Of a stretch of 64,000 bases of DNA, positions 7,856 to 18,635 are shown in pieces. A program made the position numbers and the translations under genes. Below the pieces are notes generated by a model. That model did no database searches and was not told the DNA's origin. It saw only the letters and a list, made by a program, of their open reading frames with translations. This stretch comes from Bombyx mori (Eukaryota > Arthropoda > Insecta > Lepidoptera > Bombycidae), in the NCBI RefSeq assembly GCF_030269925.1, contig NC_085109.1, forward strand, positions 4,774,001 to 4,838,000. Direction: 5' to 3'. Numbering within the stretch: position 1 is the first letter of the stretch; the number at the start of each line of letters is the position of its first letter.

Positions 7856-10142
7856 TCTATTTACAATTATTTTTTTACTGTAGTTATATACCTTTATCTG
7901 GTAGTACTAACTACCAGACACTAATCTTCAAACGAACAATAGAGCTGAGACGATTGAGTTAAATGTCTATTTCAAAAATATCGATTTATTTTGTTAATCA
8001 TTGAACCATTAAAATCCACATTAGGGAACGTACCCATACTACGTGACTTATTTTTTTAGTTTTTTCGACCTCTCCCTCCCCTCGGTGATCACTAGTAGTA
8101 TATGCCAAGACCCCCCGTCTATTAAAGACCGCAGAACAAATCTTTTGACATTATTTAAAATCGGACAAAGCGATGAAACTGCAACCACATTTCCAAACAG
8201 CTGATGACGCTTTCAAACAGATGTTCGACTTATAAAGATAAATCCGACTTTTATTATTGTTTTTTTTTTTTTGGGCGGCAGATGTCGCTAGCACGTGTCA
8301 TGCCTTCTGTTTGAGCACCTGGCTTTGTAATGATAGGGCGGTACGCGCAAATGTTCGCTGTATTCTGAAGATTATAGACATAATATTACAAAAAAAACAC
8401 TAGAAATAATTGTATAAAATACATAACCGCATGTGAAGCTTTATGAGGATTCTCTATATATTTATTTTCGTGTGAAAAGGACACTGCCTGCATTCTAAGT
8501 TTTAAATCAGTTCAATGATCGAGAGATGTGTTCAGAGCATTAAAGTAATTACAATTATTTGTTTTGATTAATAGTTTAGACGAGCTTTAGTGTTAATCAA
8601 TATCAATCTTTATTATAGATAATATTATGTTTTTTTTTTTCATCAAAATGATAACAACACAACAAAAGATCCATTTAAGAAATGAAATAAATGTAAGTCT
8701 TGAGGTTTCAGTGATTGGGGTTACTTTGACAACTTGGTGTGAACGAATCTTCATCTAGACGAGTTGAGATCGTCGATAATATAATATTGAGATACGTATG
8801 AGAAGATCGAGGAAATTTAAGCAATTTCTTCACTGAATAAAAAAAAAAAAAGGTGCGCGTGCAACTTGGTGCACGTGAAAGAAGTGAAACTTCTTTTGCG
8901 TTGTATAGTAATCTAGTTTTCTTCATTTTCGTACTTCGATTTCGAATCGTCTCGGGTAACAAACACGCTTCGTACGTAACGCGTAAGTGATGTGCTAACT
9001 TTATACAATTTTATCTAAAAACCCGATTCTGGATTTAAAATACTAACTAAAAATAACAATATAAAAAACAAATAAAAAAAAATTTGTAAAGTTAAAACTA
9101 ACTACTTAAAAGTTAAAACTAAACTCTACTAACTAAAAGCCATAGGTAACTAAGTTATATTCACATTTTTTTTGTTTTCGCCGCTACAGTATTGTAATAC
9201 TTATATCCCACGACTGAGAGGAATGTAATGACGCCTGATATGTTGAAAGGTTTAGGCTTTAAGGGTGTCGAAGAATTAGACATAAACATGGACACGCTCA
9301 AAAACCTAGTCCTGCGCCACTTTAGTAAAAAGACAAAAAAAAGATGCGTGGTGTCGTGGGACACCGGATAGGAACGAAGTTCTTCATTATAAAAATATTA
9401 ATTTTAAGTTCTATTCGAGGCATAAATAAAAAAATAAAAAATAAAAATAAAACTGGAGGTTTCGCAACAACCCACGGTCATTCGGTAACGTGCGAACTTA
9501 TTGTGGTACACTTCATTCAGGGTTGTTTGAATGAGAGATAGTGTATTGCGCAAACGAACGCTCTTAGATCGTGGTCAATGAATGATAAAAAAATATGTTT
9601 TTTTTGTACGTTATTACAAAGTTAAGTCGTACACTGTGTGCATTACTAATAAAAATCTTACGTTACGGACGTTTTTTTCTGGTTAGGGTACCCCTCCGCA
9701 TCGTCCCATAAGGAACTTCGTTCCAAAAAAACTATACAAAAATCGATTATTTGTGCAAAAAACTGAAACTTCGAGTTTCGGCTTTTGATTTTAGATCGCG
9801 GCATTAACTCGCTCTCAAACATAAATTCACCCAAATTTTAAAACAAAATTATAAACGTTTATTAAATACGAAGCGCCTACATTCGACACGATAAACGACC
9901 GAACACAGAACTATCTTCGGCATGAGTTTATTTGCCGATTTAACTCGCAACACACCGAGGTTCTTTCCCACGGTTGTAAATTTAAAAAAAAAAACATTAT
10001 ATCATACCCCCGGTTTAATTGTTCAGATATCAACTCGACGGACCTGTTTTCTTACGCTGTGCTTCGTTTTGGTGCCAACTTTGTATTGTTATTGTGAATA
10101 ATAAAATAGGAAGTTATTATTCATTACGTGTTGTAATGTAAA
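7856..10142. other. AT-rich DNA without recognised genes
   Basis: About 2.3 kb with only short, low-complexity open frames on either strand. Several poly(A) and poly(T) runs are present. No splice-supported exon, RNA gene or repeat family was recognised. Confidence 0.5.
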
Positions 10143-10561
10143 GTAGAGGTCCCGCAGTAGTCGAAATTCAACTATAATTAATTGGAATTGTAAGTTTGTA
10201 CACTATTATGATTGTATTTTATATTTCTATAATGACAAATTTCGCCACGACTACACTATAAAAAATATTAACAAAGACAAAAAATATTTTATCTATTCTC
10301 AATTTGACAACAGACGTCAAGAACAAAAGTTTGACAATAAATAGTATGCATGCGTGTGTGCGTCAAATACATTGTATGTAGTGTGTGTAATGTTTTCTCT
10401 ATTGATTTAATGTATCTTAGATGCATTATTTAAAAAAAATATTAGCATTGTGCACTTCTTCTCTATATTCTGTATAAGTGTGGAAAATTTCATACTCCTC
10501 CGTCCACGCAATTTTCGTAAAAAGGGATACAAAGTTTTTGCTTCACGTATTAATATATAGT
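10143..10561 (-). mobile_element. Non-autonomous Helitron, copy 1 (left arm of inverted pair)
   Basis: This copy matches the family at 10636, 25734, 28617 and 41850. On its own strand it runs from a TCTATATATTAATACG-type 5' end to a 3' palindrome (AGTCGAATTTCGACT) and a CTAG-type end. Both termini are mutated here (CTAC instead of CTAG, and the leading TC lost), so it is an old copy. It has no coding capacity. Confidence 0.8.
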
Positions 10562-10635
10562 TATAAGTTATTTATTAGCGTAGAAGCGAGTTCGCTTTAT
10601 AATTGCTCTATTTCTCGTGGTATCGTGATTGGATA

Positions 10636-11062
10636 TCTATATATTAATACGTGAAGCAAAAACTTTGTATCCCTTTTTACGAAAATTGCGCGGACGGAGG
10701 AGTATGAAATTTCCCACACTTATACAGAATATAGAGAAGAAGTGCACAATGCTAATATTTTTTTTAAATAATGCATAAAAGATACATTAAATCAATAAAG
10801 AAAACATTACACAAACTACCATGTATTTGACACACACACGCATGTATACCATTTGTTTATTGTCAAACTTTTCTTTGCAGTCTGTCAAATTGAGAATAGA
10901 TTAAATATTGTTTTCTCTTTATTAATATTTGTCTAAAGCGTAGTCTTGACGAAATCTGTGATTAAAGAAGTATATCAGTCCTTGACAATAGAATCATAAT
11001 AGTGTACAAACTTATAATTTCCATTAGTTATAGTCGAATTTCGACTACCAGGGGACCACTAG
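10636..11062 (+). mobile_element. Non-autonomous Helitron, copy 2 (right arm of inverted pair)
   Basis: It starts TCTATATATTAATACG directly after an A (10635) and ends with the AGTCGAATTTCGACTAC palindrome, GGGGACCA and CTAG (11059-11062), followed by T. These are the Helitron hallmarks: 5' TC, a 3' hairpin, CTRR, insertion between A and T, and no target duplication. It is separated from inverted copy 1 by about 75 bp. Confidence 0.85.
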
Positions 11063-11687
11063 TTTAAAACAAATATGCAAGACATTTATTACAGAATTTT
11101 ATCAAAAAAGAAAAACAATTTCAACATAGACCGATAATATCATCAAATATACATTATTAATAACGACTCGAATAATAATAATGGGCTTGCTAAATAGAGT
11201 CTACACTAGAAGCACTAGTCTTCAAATAAAAAGAAATTATCATCAAAGTTTTGAGGAAACGCTCATAAAATATACAGTCGATAACCTCCTCCGTTTTTAA
11301 AGTTTGCTAAAAACACAGAAGTTTTCGAGAAATAAATCGTATACATTAACTTTTGTAAATGATCAATTTCATTCTAGGTAATGTAGTTAGTGCGTGCGAT
11401 TTGCTTTTATACTAAATTATTCGTCTCACGCTTTTATTTTTCTAAATAAATTGTACACTTTCCTGGGTTATATTTGTATTCGTAGCACGCGTTACCCTTA
11501 GATGGTATTTTAAGTAAATTATTTATTCAAACGAGAACGGTTCTGATTCTGGAGGCGCACTGCGTGACGTTCAGTCTCAATCACATTTTAATGATATACG
11601 GATCGCGTGATCGGGAAACCTCTTAAGCAATGTTAGTGAAGTTCGATCTGATTATGCGCGATCAATGTATTTTAATTTTTAATACGA
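11063..11687. other. AT-rich DNA, nothing recognised
   Basis: No open frame of note, repeat family or RNA gene was recognised. Confidence 0.4.
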
Positions 11688-11910
11688 ATTACTGGTGGTA
11701 GGACCTGTTGTGAGTCCGCACGGGTAGGTACCACCACTCCGCCTATTTCTGCCGTAAAGCAGTAATGCGTTTCGGTTTGAAGGGTGGGGGGGCAGCCGTT
11801 GTAACTATACTTGAGACCTTAGAACTTATATCTCAAGGTGGATGGTTCCAGTGACCACTTAACACTAGGTGGGCTGTGAGCTCGTCCACCCATCTAAGCA
11901 ATAAAAAAAA
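11688..11910 (+). mobile_element. Bm1: Bm1 SINE, 5'-truncated with internal deletion
   Basis: It begins at ACTGGTGGTAGGACC in the Bm1 body and ends in CTAAGCAATAA plus A-run. About 30 bases of the body are missing between the GGTGGATGG and CCAGTGACC segments. Confidence 0.9.
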
Positions 11911-11956
11911 TGTAACAATGTTAATATGGAAACTGAAAACAAACTTCTCTCTCGTC

Positions 11957-12110
11957 CAGCTATTTCTACTACGAAGCAGGCGGCCTTTCCGGTCTGGAAG
12001 GTCTGGAGATTGGTGGCGCATTTACGTTGTAGATGTCTATGGTCTCCAGTAACCACTTAACGCCAGGTGGGCTGTGAGCTCGTCCACCCATCTCAGCAAT
12101 AAAAATAAAG
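11957..12110 (+). mobile_element. Bm1: Bm1 SINE 3' fragment
   Basis: A diverged body segment is followed by the conserved GTGGCGCATTTACGTTGTAG and an AGCAATAAAAATAAA tail. It lies in direct orientation just after the preceding Bm1. Confidence 0.8.
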
Positions 12111-12824
12111 AATAGGAATCTAAGTAGGTACATAAATGCGAGTAGACAGTGCTCATTTGAACAGACGCAACGCTGACATGCGCAGAAATATAAACGAGAC
12201 AGGCAAATTACTATAAAGCGAGCCGTTATGCAGTCTAGCGCAATTGTATCTAATATCGCAGCGGAAGCATTAAAATTCTTTATGCGTTCACACAAAAGAA
12301 TAAGTTTTGAGAATCCAAGTTGATGGCAGGCATGAGAATCGCGATACACAATAGGCATAAAATATAAACGTCGAATCGTCCGCGGATTCAATCGACAAAA
12401 CGGAACCTTACATCGATAGTCATAAAGGTCTACGAACTATGTGTTACCTGGTTGAAAGGAATGCAATTTTGGCACGGCGCGGCGCGGCGGTATGTTTTGC
12501 GCAACACGATGATAGAATTGCATCTGCGTATGACTGGTTCCGATAATAATCTTTGTGGGAACAATAATTCAGTTTACCAAAAGGACTTCCAAGAATATTG
12601 TCATTAATCCCTCGAGGTTTTTTTTTTTTTCGTCTACATTGTATCTCAAAGATACCGACAGATAATGATCGTTTGTATAATGACGTTTTTGACATCGATA
12701 GACACAAACAATGTGAAGTAGACACCTTCGCAGGCATCAGTTTTCTCATCTGAGTCAAACAAACTGGAATATAAAAATAATGTGCGACAAATAATTATTT
12801 TTAAAAATTATCACTTGCAATTTC
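12111..12824. other. Unannotated stretch
   Basis: Two modest minus-strand open frames occur (12444-12758 and part of 11969-12391), but neither shows a recognisable domain or splice signals. A short GGCGC repeat lies near 12475. No gene is supported. Confidence 0.4.
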
Positions 12825-13330
12825 ACCCATAGAGACAAACCACTGAGTTTCTCGTCTAAACTCCTGTGCTTTTTTTTTCTACCTATGCTTCTCTTTGATG
12901 TGTAGGTGAGCTCACGCAGCTCAAAGCGGGAGTGTTGCTAACACTGGCCCTAGTAAGAGCAGTGCTTCGCAGAAACTACCACCGGATCGGAAACGAGACC
13001 CATTGAGAATATCCGGCGAAAAACTCAATGGGCTGTGTCTATGGGTTAATTTACTCGTCGAGCCATTCGTCTCAAACGACGACTTCGGCGAGGACGGCGA
13101 CCGGTGCTTGAGGTACCTAAAAGAACCGTTAATGGATCGGGAGGATCCGAAATGACGTGTTTAGGGCATGAGTCGCGATTCCGATTCGGTAGCAGATTCA
13201 GCGAAGCATTGTTCTTGCTAAGTCTGTTTTTAGCAAGTTATCTTAGGCTGAGGCTCGTGAGCTCACCCGCCAGCTACGATGAAGCTAGAACAGCCTGTCG
13301 TGGCCACTGGCGATCAGGCAGGAAAAAAAC
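12825..13330. mobile_element. Cluster of BMC1-like LINE tail pieces in opposite orientations
   Basis: There are three joined pieces: a short plus piece (about 12825-12855), a minus-strand tail (12869-13166) from its T-run to the conserved GATCGGGAGGATCCG and GTGTTTAGGGC segments, and a diverged plus-strand tail (13167-13330) ending in an A-run. The last two form an imperfect inverted repeat. The apparent open frames here are repeat translations. Confidence 0.75.
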
Positions 13331-13994
13331 CCACGAAAATGCCGAATCGAATCCAAGACAAAAGAAAACATATCAGTATACATTTAAATACGAACTGTTC
13401 AATACATCTAATAAGCCTTTTATATATGTATGTATTCTTATCGTGTAATTACAGAGCAGGTGCACGCATACACCTTGCAGTTTGTTAAAACCCGTACGTT
13501 CCTAATATTTTTAAAGTATGTATATTTTCCGAACACGAACACAGCATGGCAGTGGCGGGGTTACATTAAAGAGTAGCCTAAAAAAAAAATTAAACAATAA
13601 TAATAATTTGTGTATTATTTTTTGATAACACGCAATGGAACGCAAAATGACGCGGGGTCAACGTCCTGTGTGATGGAAGGTTGTTCTCTATGTACATTCG
13701 CTTTGGATTACGGGATCATGATTATGCTTTAACGATATGTAATGAATCAATTTCTTTAATCACATTTATTAGAAGAAACCCGTTTGTGAGATCAAAACGA
13801 AATCGCTGAATTAATATTGTATACATATTTTGAAGCAATCCCTAACTTTTCCTCACTTCGAAAGTTACTTAAAGTGATTCTTGTTGTTATTATTATAATA
13901 ATTTCCATAATGTATTTTGTTCGGTTGAAAAAAATACGCTGCCTATTCTTTTTCATAATTTAATGTTATCCAAAAGAACGAAGAAGAATTATTT
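13331..13994. other. AT-rich DNA, nothing recognised
   Basis: No gene, RNA or repeat family was recognised. The 114-codon open frame that ends at 13448 is mostly LINE-tail sequence. Confidence 0.4.
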
Positions 13995-14202
13995 TTATTT
14001 TTTTATTGCTTAGATGGCTGGAGGAGCTCATAGCACGCCTGAAGTTAGGTGGTTACTGAAGCCCATATAAATCTACAACGTAAATGCGTCACCCACCTTG
14101 AGATATAAGTTCTAAGGTCTCAAGTATAGTAACGGCCTCCCCACCCTTCAAACCGAAACGCATTACTGCTTCACGGCAGAAATAGGGGGTGTGGTGGTAC
14201 TT
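13995..14202 (-). mobile_element. Bm1: Bm1 SINE fragment
   Basis: From a T-run and TTATTGCTTAGATGGC through the conserved Bm1 body to CGGCAGAAATAGG. The tRNA-like head is missing. Confidence 0.88.
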
Positions 14203-14732
14203 CTATAATAATAATTCTCTTAGAGTTAATATTTTTAATAACGACAGGTAAAACTATTGACCATTCATTAAATGTGGTCAAATTTTTGTGAGAAAACGTT
14301 CATTATATTCACGCTGATACTTCACGAAATTTTTATTGATATCTATTAATTATATTTCGTTAACAAATAGAGGAAAAGGCTAAATAATTTAACCACGATC
14401 AAATAATGATTCATTGTTTTTTTTTTCCTGGGCAGCGCGTAAATCATTCCGCGATATAGACGGCGTGTTTTTCTTTAGTAACATCATAAATCAAGAGCAA
14501 GGATTGATGCAATCTCGTTACCTCAGTTCCGTCTCTAGTCTAGACTGTGACTCATCTGGCCGAATGATGCTTAAATTAGATACAATTTATCCATGTTGTA
14601 ATTTTAAATTACTAAAAACGCATCTTGCGAATAGTAATCTTTCAAATAGTCAATGATCTCGACTTCACTGTCCAACTTCACCTACAGACACAATTCGCGT
14701 AATGCCGTTTTTACCGATTATATCAAATTTAT

Positions 14733-14924
14733 TGTTATTGCTTAATAAGTCAAAGAGCTCACAGCTAACCTGGTATTAAATGGTTACCGAAGCCCATAAA
14801 AATCAACAATCTAAATGCCGTCACCCATCTTGAGACACGAGTTATATTTTTACCGTACAATGGCTACTCAAACCGAAACACATTACTGCTTCACGGCAGA
14901 AATAGACAGGGTGCTAGTGCCTAT
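14733..14924 (-). mobile_element. Bm1: Bm1 SINE fragment, diverged
   Basis: The order of Bm1 body blocks is kept (TTATTGCTTA, GAGCTCACAGC, GGTTACCGAAGCCC, ACCGAAACACATTACTGC, CGGCAGAAATAGAC), with many substitutions and a gap. Confidence 0.75.
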
Positions 14925-15166
14925 TACTCAGTCTTTTATTTACAAGTATTAAAAAAAAAAAGATCCTCAATGCGTCTTTTACCCCAAAGGTACTGTTTGA
15001 TAATTTATCACATACACACATTAACCTTACAAGGCACGTAATTATACAAGCACTGATTCTAAGAAAGCCAGTGTTGCCTACTTAAACTGCAACATAGTAT
15101 CGTTTCTATTTACTTAATGTAATTCGGTGTTAAGCATGACACGGTACCGAATTACACAAGACAAAT

Positions 15167-15447
15167 GAGTCGTCTATGATCAAAGGTGGCAATCTGTGCA
15201 TTTCGACAAAAAAAAATGTTATTGATATGTCAATACAGATTGATTTGAATATAATCGTCTCCTTCAAAGAATACGGTTCAAAACCTGCATTAAATAAAGG
15301 TTAATAATACTTAACCTGTTATTTATCTAAGATGTCGTTCAGAAGAGTTTTGTGACTGCCAATGGAATACAAAGTCAATAATTCGTTTTTCTGATTTACC
15401 AATAATTGTCCAAAAGTCACATTGCCGGCTTTGATAATAGTCGACTC
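15167..15447. mobile_element. TIR MITE, copy 1, with 4-bp target duplication
   Basis: The ends are inverted repeats of about 30 bp: GAGTCGTCTATGATCAAAGG on the left, and an inverted GAGTCGACTATTATCAAAGC on the right, both followed by a GGCAATCTG match. It is flanked by AAAT on both sides (15163-15166 and 15448-15451). A second, highly similar copy lies at 21619-21894. There is no coding capacity. The superfamily is unknown to me. Confidence 0.8.
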
Positions 15448-15727
15448 AAATATAAAGATTGCTCATTCGTATCTAAAAACATGTATAACGATTTGATATT
15501 CCACGTACGTATTCCCATAAGTGTGTGATACACAATACTGTGTTCCTTAATTTAGAATGCTGCACCGTTAAAGGAATTTTAAGTAAGTCGACCGAACAGA
15601 ACGTGAGTTGGATAATGTATTTGTCGAAATGATCGTTTGATGACATCTGGTTTGTTTGATTCGACTTTACAGATGTATGTATAGGAACGATCTTGAAATT
15701 GATATGGACTAACAAAGATACTGATAT

Positions 15728-16103
15728 ATCATTCCCAATCCTGCGGACAGAATGGAAAGTAGTCGACGTCGCCCAAAACACGTCATCTCGGATCCTCCCG
15801 ATCCACTAACGGTGCTTCTAAGTACTTCAAGCACCGGTCACCGTTCTCGTCGAACCCGTCGCTTGCGACGAAGGGCTCGACGAGTAAATTAACTCTCAGA
15901 CACAGCCCACTGAGTTTCTCGCCGGATCTTCTCAGTGGGTCGCGATTCCGATCCGGTGGTAGATTCTGCGAAGCACGACTCTTGCTAGGGTTCATGTTAG
16001 CATTGTCGTCAGGTTTGAGCCACGTGAGCTCACCTACTAGTTACGGTTACGCTGGAATAGCCTCTCTAGGCTACCAGCTTAGGTAGGAGAAAAAAAAAAA
16101 AAA
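15728..16103 (+). mobile_element. LINE 3' end (BMC1-like): ORF2 C-terminus, 3' UTR, poly(A)
   Basis: This is a 5'-truncated LINE copy. From about 15750 to the TAA near 15890 it keeps an open frame ending in SRRRPKHVISDPPDPLTVLL and then RRTRRLRRRARRVN, shared with copies at 20640-20998 and 59349-59744. The 3' UTR has a stem (CCCACTGAG...CTCAGTGGG) and a coding-end palindrome (GTCGCTTGCGAC), and ends GGTAGGAG plus 13 A. It is followed, 16 bp later, by an inverted copy. The BMC1 name is from memory of this common silkworm LINE and should be checked. Confidence 0.75.
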
Positions 16104-16119
16104 CTGATGTAAAAAAAAT

Positions 16120-16316
16120 CCTACCTATGCTGATAGCCTTGAGAGGCTATTTCAGCTTCGCCCTTACATGTAGGTCAGCTCACAGGGCTCAAACCGGAGT
16201 GTTGCTAACACTGGCCCTATCAAGAGCAGTGCTTCGCAGAATCTACCACCGGATCGGAAACGCGACCAACTGAGAAGATCCGGCGAGAAACTCAGTGGGC
16301 TGTGTCTGTAGGTTAA
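16120..16316 (-). mobile_element. LINE 3' tail (BMC1-like), inverted partner
   Basis: A minus-strand copy of the 3' UTR part of the preceding element, from CTACCTATGCTGATAGCC through CCGGATCGGAAACGCG to GCTGTGTCTGTAGG. It lies tail to tail with 15728-16103. Confidence 0.85.
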
Positions 16317-17052
16317 GTGATTTAATGAATCGTCTGTGTATCACGTATTCTTGCGGTTCGATATTATTATGGCATGAGACACGATGCCTGAATCCGACCC
16401 TTGGACTCAGAATTGTAGTAGATATTATACATATTATTATATAGAAATGGACTATAATAGTTAGTGATGACTATACATTAAATTTGAAAAACAAAAGTAG
16501 GAGTGTATCTTTGTTCCAATACTACAGTTGTATTCAGATTTTTTTAAATATACTTTCTGGATTAAACAAAGACCGCAAAACGCATAAAAAACCAAAACTT
16601 TGCTCGTTGTAAAATACGCGGAAATCTGAGGAAAACTTTCAAAAATCCTTTCAAAATCCGAAGCGATTCGCCTATACGTAAACTTCTCCAAAGTCTGACT
16701 CGAACAATAATCGAACTTTTCCAATCACCATCAATAAGATACCTTTTTACGCTTCCAACTTCCAGGGACGAATAGGCTATAAAACTAAGTATCTAATAGA
16801 ACGCACCGATAAATTTTCTATGACGGATGCCCATCTCGAAGAATCCCGGTATCAATTATCTTCACGAAATTGGTTGACCAGTGATTATGACCTAAGGGCT
16901 TTCTGGATTAAATTAAAAAGCACCTTACGGACTGATCGCGGTAACTAAATTAGATGTATTACGGATTGATTGGTAGTTTTAGTTTAATTCAATTTTCGTA
17001 TTTCATAAATCAAAAATGATGACTTAGAAATTATTTATTGTAATCTAACTAT
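16317..17052. other. Unannotated AT-rich DNA
   Basis: An 87-codon minus-strand open frame (16461-16724) has no recognisable domain or splice context. Nothing else was found. Confidence 0.4.
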
Positions 17053-17205
17053 GTTTTTTTTTATTGCTTAGATGGGTGGACGAGCTCACAGCCGACCTGG
17101 TGTTAAGTGGTTACTGGAGCCCATAGACATTCACAACGTAAATGCGCCACCCACCTTGAGATAATATAAGTTCTAAGATCTCAAGTAAAGTTACAATTAT
17201 AGTTA
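17053..17205 (-). mobile_element. Bm1: Bm1 SINE 3' fragment
   Basis: T-run, TTATTGCTTAGATGGGTGG and the Bm1 body as far as the TCTCAAGTAAAGTTACAA segment; the 5' half is absent. Confidence 0.88.
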
Positions 17206-17536
17206 CAACTATAGTTAAAATAGTTAATCAAAAACGCTTTTAAAATACTGCTGAATCACGTCTTAGTGTCAAAATCTTGGAAAAATCCAAGGAATAGGCC
17301 CGATCATTGTGCATGGGCGATTGAATTTCCCGAAACCTGTAATAAAGGAGCCGCGATTGCAGTAAACGAACTTTAATTATACATTTTATGATGCCTTGAA
17401 ATGTAGACTGATAAGTTAATTTAAACGGGTGACTCACGCGTACTGATCACCGTAATTTAGGACGCTTCGAAATTCAAGAATTTTGATTATACATATGTAG
17501 GTATGTTTCATGTACTCGCACGCTAAATATTAATAA

Positions 17537-17618
17537 ACTCACTTTGGGAAACATTGAAAAAAGATTCACTTTGAGAAACGTTGAAAAAAGGCTCACTTTG
17601 AGAAACTTTGAAAAATAG
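17537..17618. repeat. Minisatellite, about 27 bp x 3
   Basis: Three consecutive units of the form CTCACTTTGRGAAAC, then a GTTGAAAAAAG-like part, with a few substitutions between units. Confidence 0.75.
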
Positions 17619-17674
17619 AAAGATGTTTTTCGTGATAGTCTTAACAGAGATGTCAGCCGAAATGGACATCTACT

Positions 17675-17835
17675 TTATTTTTATTGCTTAGATGGCTGGA
17701 CGAACCTATAACCCACCTGTTGTTAAGTTACCAAAGCCTATAGACATCTACAACGTAAATGCGTCATCCACCTTAAGATATAAGTTCTAAGGTCGCAGTA
17801 TACTAGCAGCATTCGGCCTATTTCTGTGTATCGAG
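17675..17835 (-). mobile_element. Bm1: Bm1 SINE fragment, diverged
   Basis: Starts with TTATTGCTTAGATGGC and keeps the ATCTACAACGTAAATGCG and ATATAAGTTCTAAGGTC blocks; several small deletions. Confidence 0.8.
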
Positions 17836-18223
17836 GCCGTCATGCGCACCAATTTGAAGGGGAGGTAAAACTATTGATAGTTTGAGCTCACGGTTTGAAA
17901 ATGACGTCATTTGCCGTAACAGCTTATTAGCAGGCGGGTCATCTACCGCAAAATAGTATCCACTGTTTACATTGAGCATAAATTAAGCAGATTACGTACG
18001 TCGTTTTGAACAGTGTTTATGCGTGCGAAACCTGAACACGACACGTTGGCACATTCGTTTGATCGCGACATTCGCGCGCGGAATTCCCGAAGCCTGCTCT
18101 AGTCAAGTTTCGTTGAATACTAATTTGAATTTTCCATTATTTGCCGTTGACAGCTATCGTGTTAGGGCTACCGTTGAAATTCATTTTCGATTCAGTCAAC
18201 TCAGTCTTTTTTTATGATTGAAG

Positions 18224-18635
18224 GATTACTGGTGGCCCGGAGGCCTTTCTAGTTTACCAGGACAGGTGGGCGAGCAAAGACTCAGCCAGAAGGGGTGGGA
18301 TTTGCTAACAGCTGCCCGAGCGTCTCCGAAGGAGACCTAGCAGCTCAAGAGCAGGTGCTTCGCGAATGAATCTACTACCGGATCGGAATCGCGACCCGCT
18401 GAGAAGATCCGGCGAGAAACTCGGCGAGCTGATTCATCGGTTAGGTTGCACGTCGAACGCTTTGTCGAGTTCGACGAGTACGGTTACCGGGGTCCCTAAG
18501 CCTGCCCCTAGTGTTAGAGCTGAAGGCGTCTAATGCAAAGGTTATTGGACCTAATGGATCCGTAAGGACGTGTCTAGGGCGTCGACGGTGACTGGCTCCT
18601 GCGTGATCAAGATTCGGGGAGCAGTTAGCGGCGGC
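18224..18635 (-). mobile_element. LINE 3' tail, divergent subfamily
   Basis: It shares CTACCGGATCGG, GACCCGCTGAGAAGATCC, GGCGAGAAACTC and the TCGACGAGTACGG region with the BMC1-like tails, but has extra segments (about 18270-18350 and 18500-18570) and no clear T-run. It is either an older relative or a different subfamily of the same LINE. Confidence 0.65.

Noticed and set aside
13104..13488. Two overlapping plus-strand frames
   Set aside because: Mostly LINE-tail repeat, in the antisense or noncoding phase.
17537..17618. CRISPR-like array
   Set aside because: Three contiguous units without spacers in a eukaryotic genome: a minisatellite.
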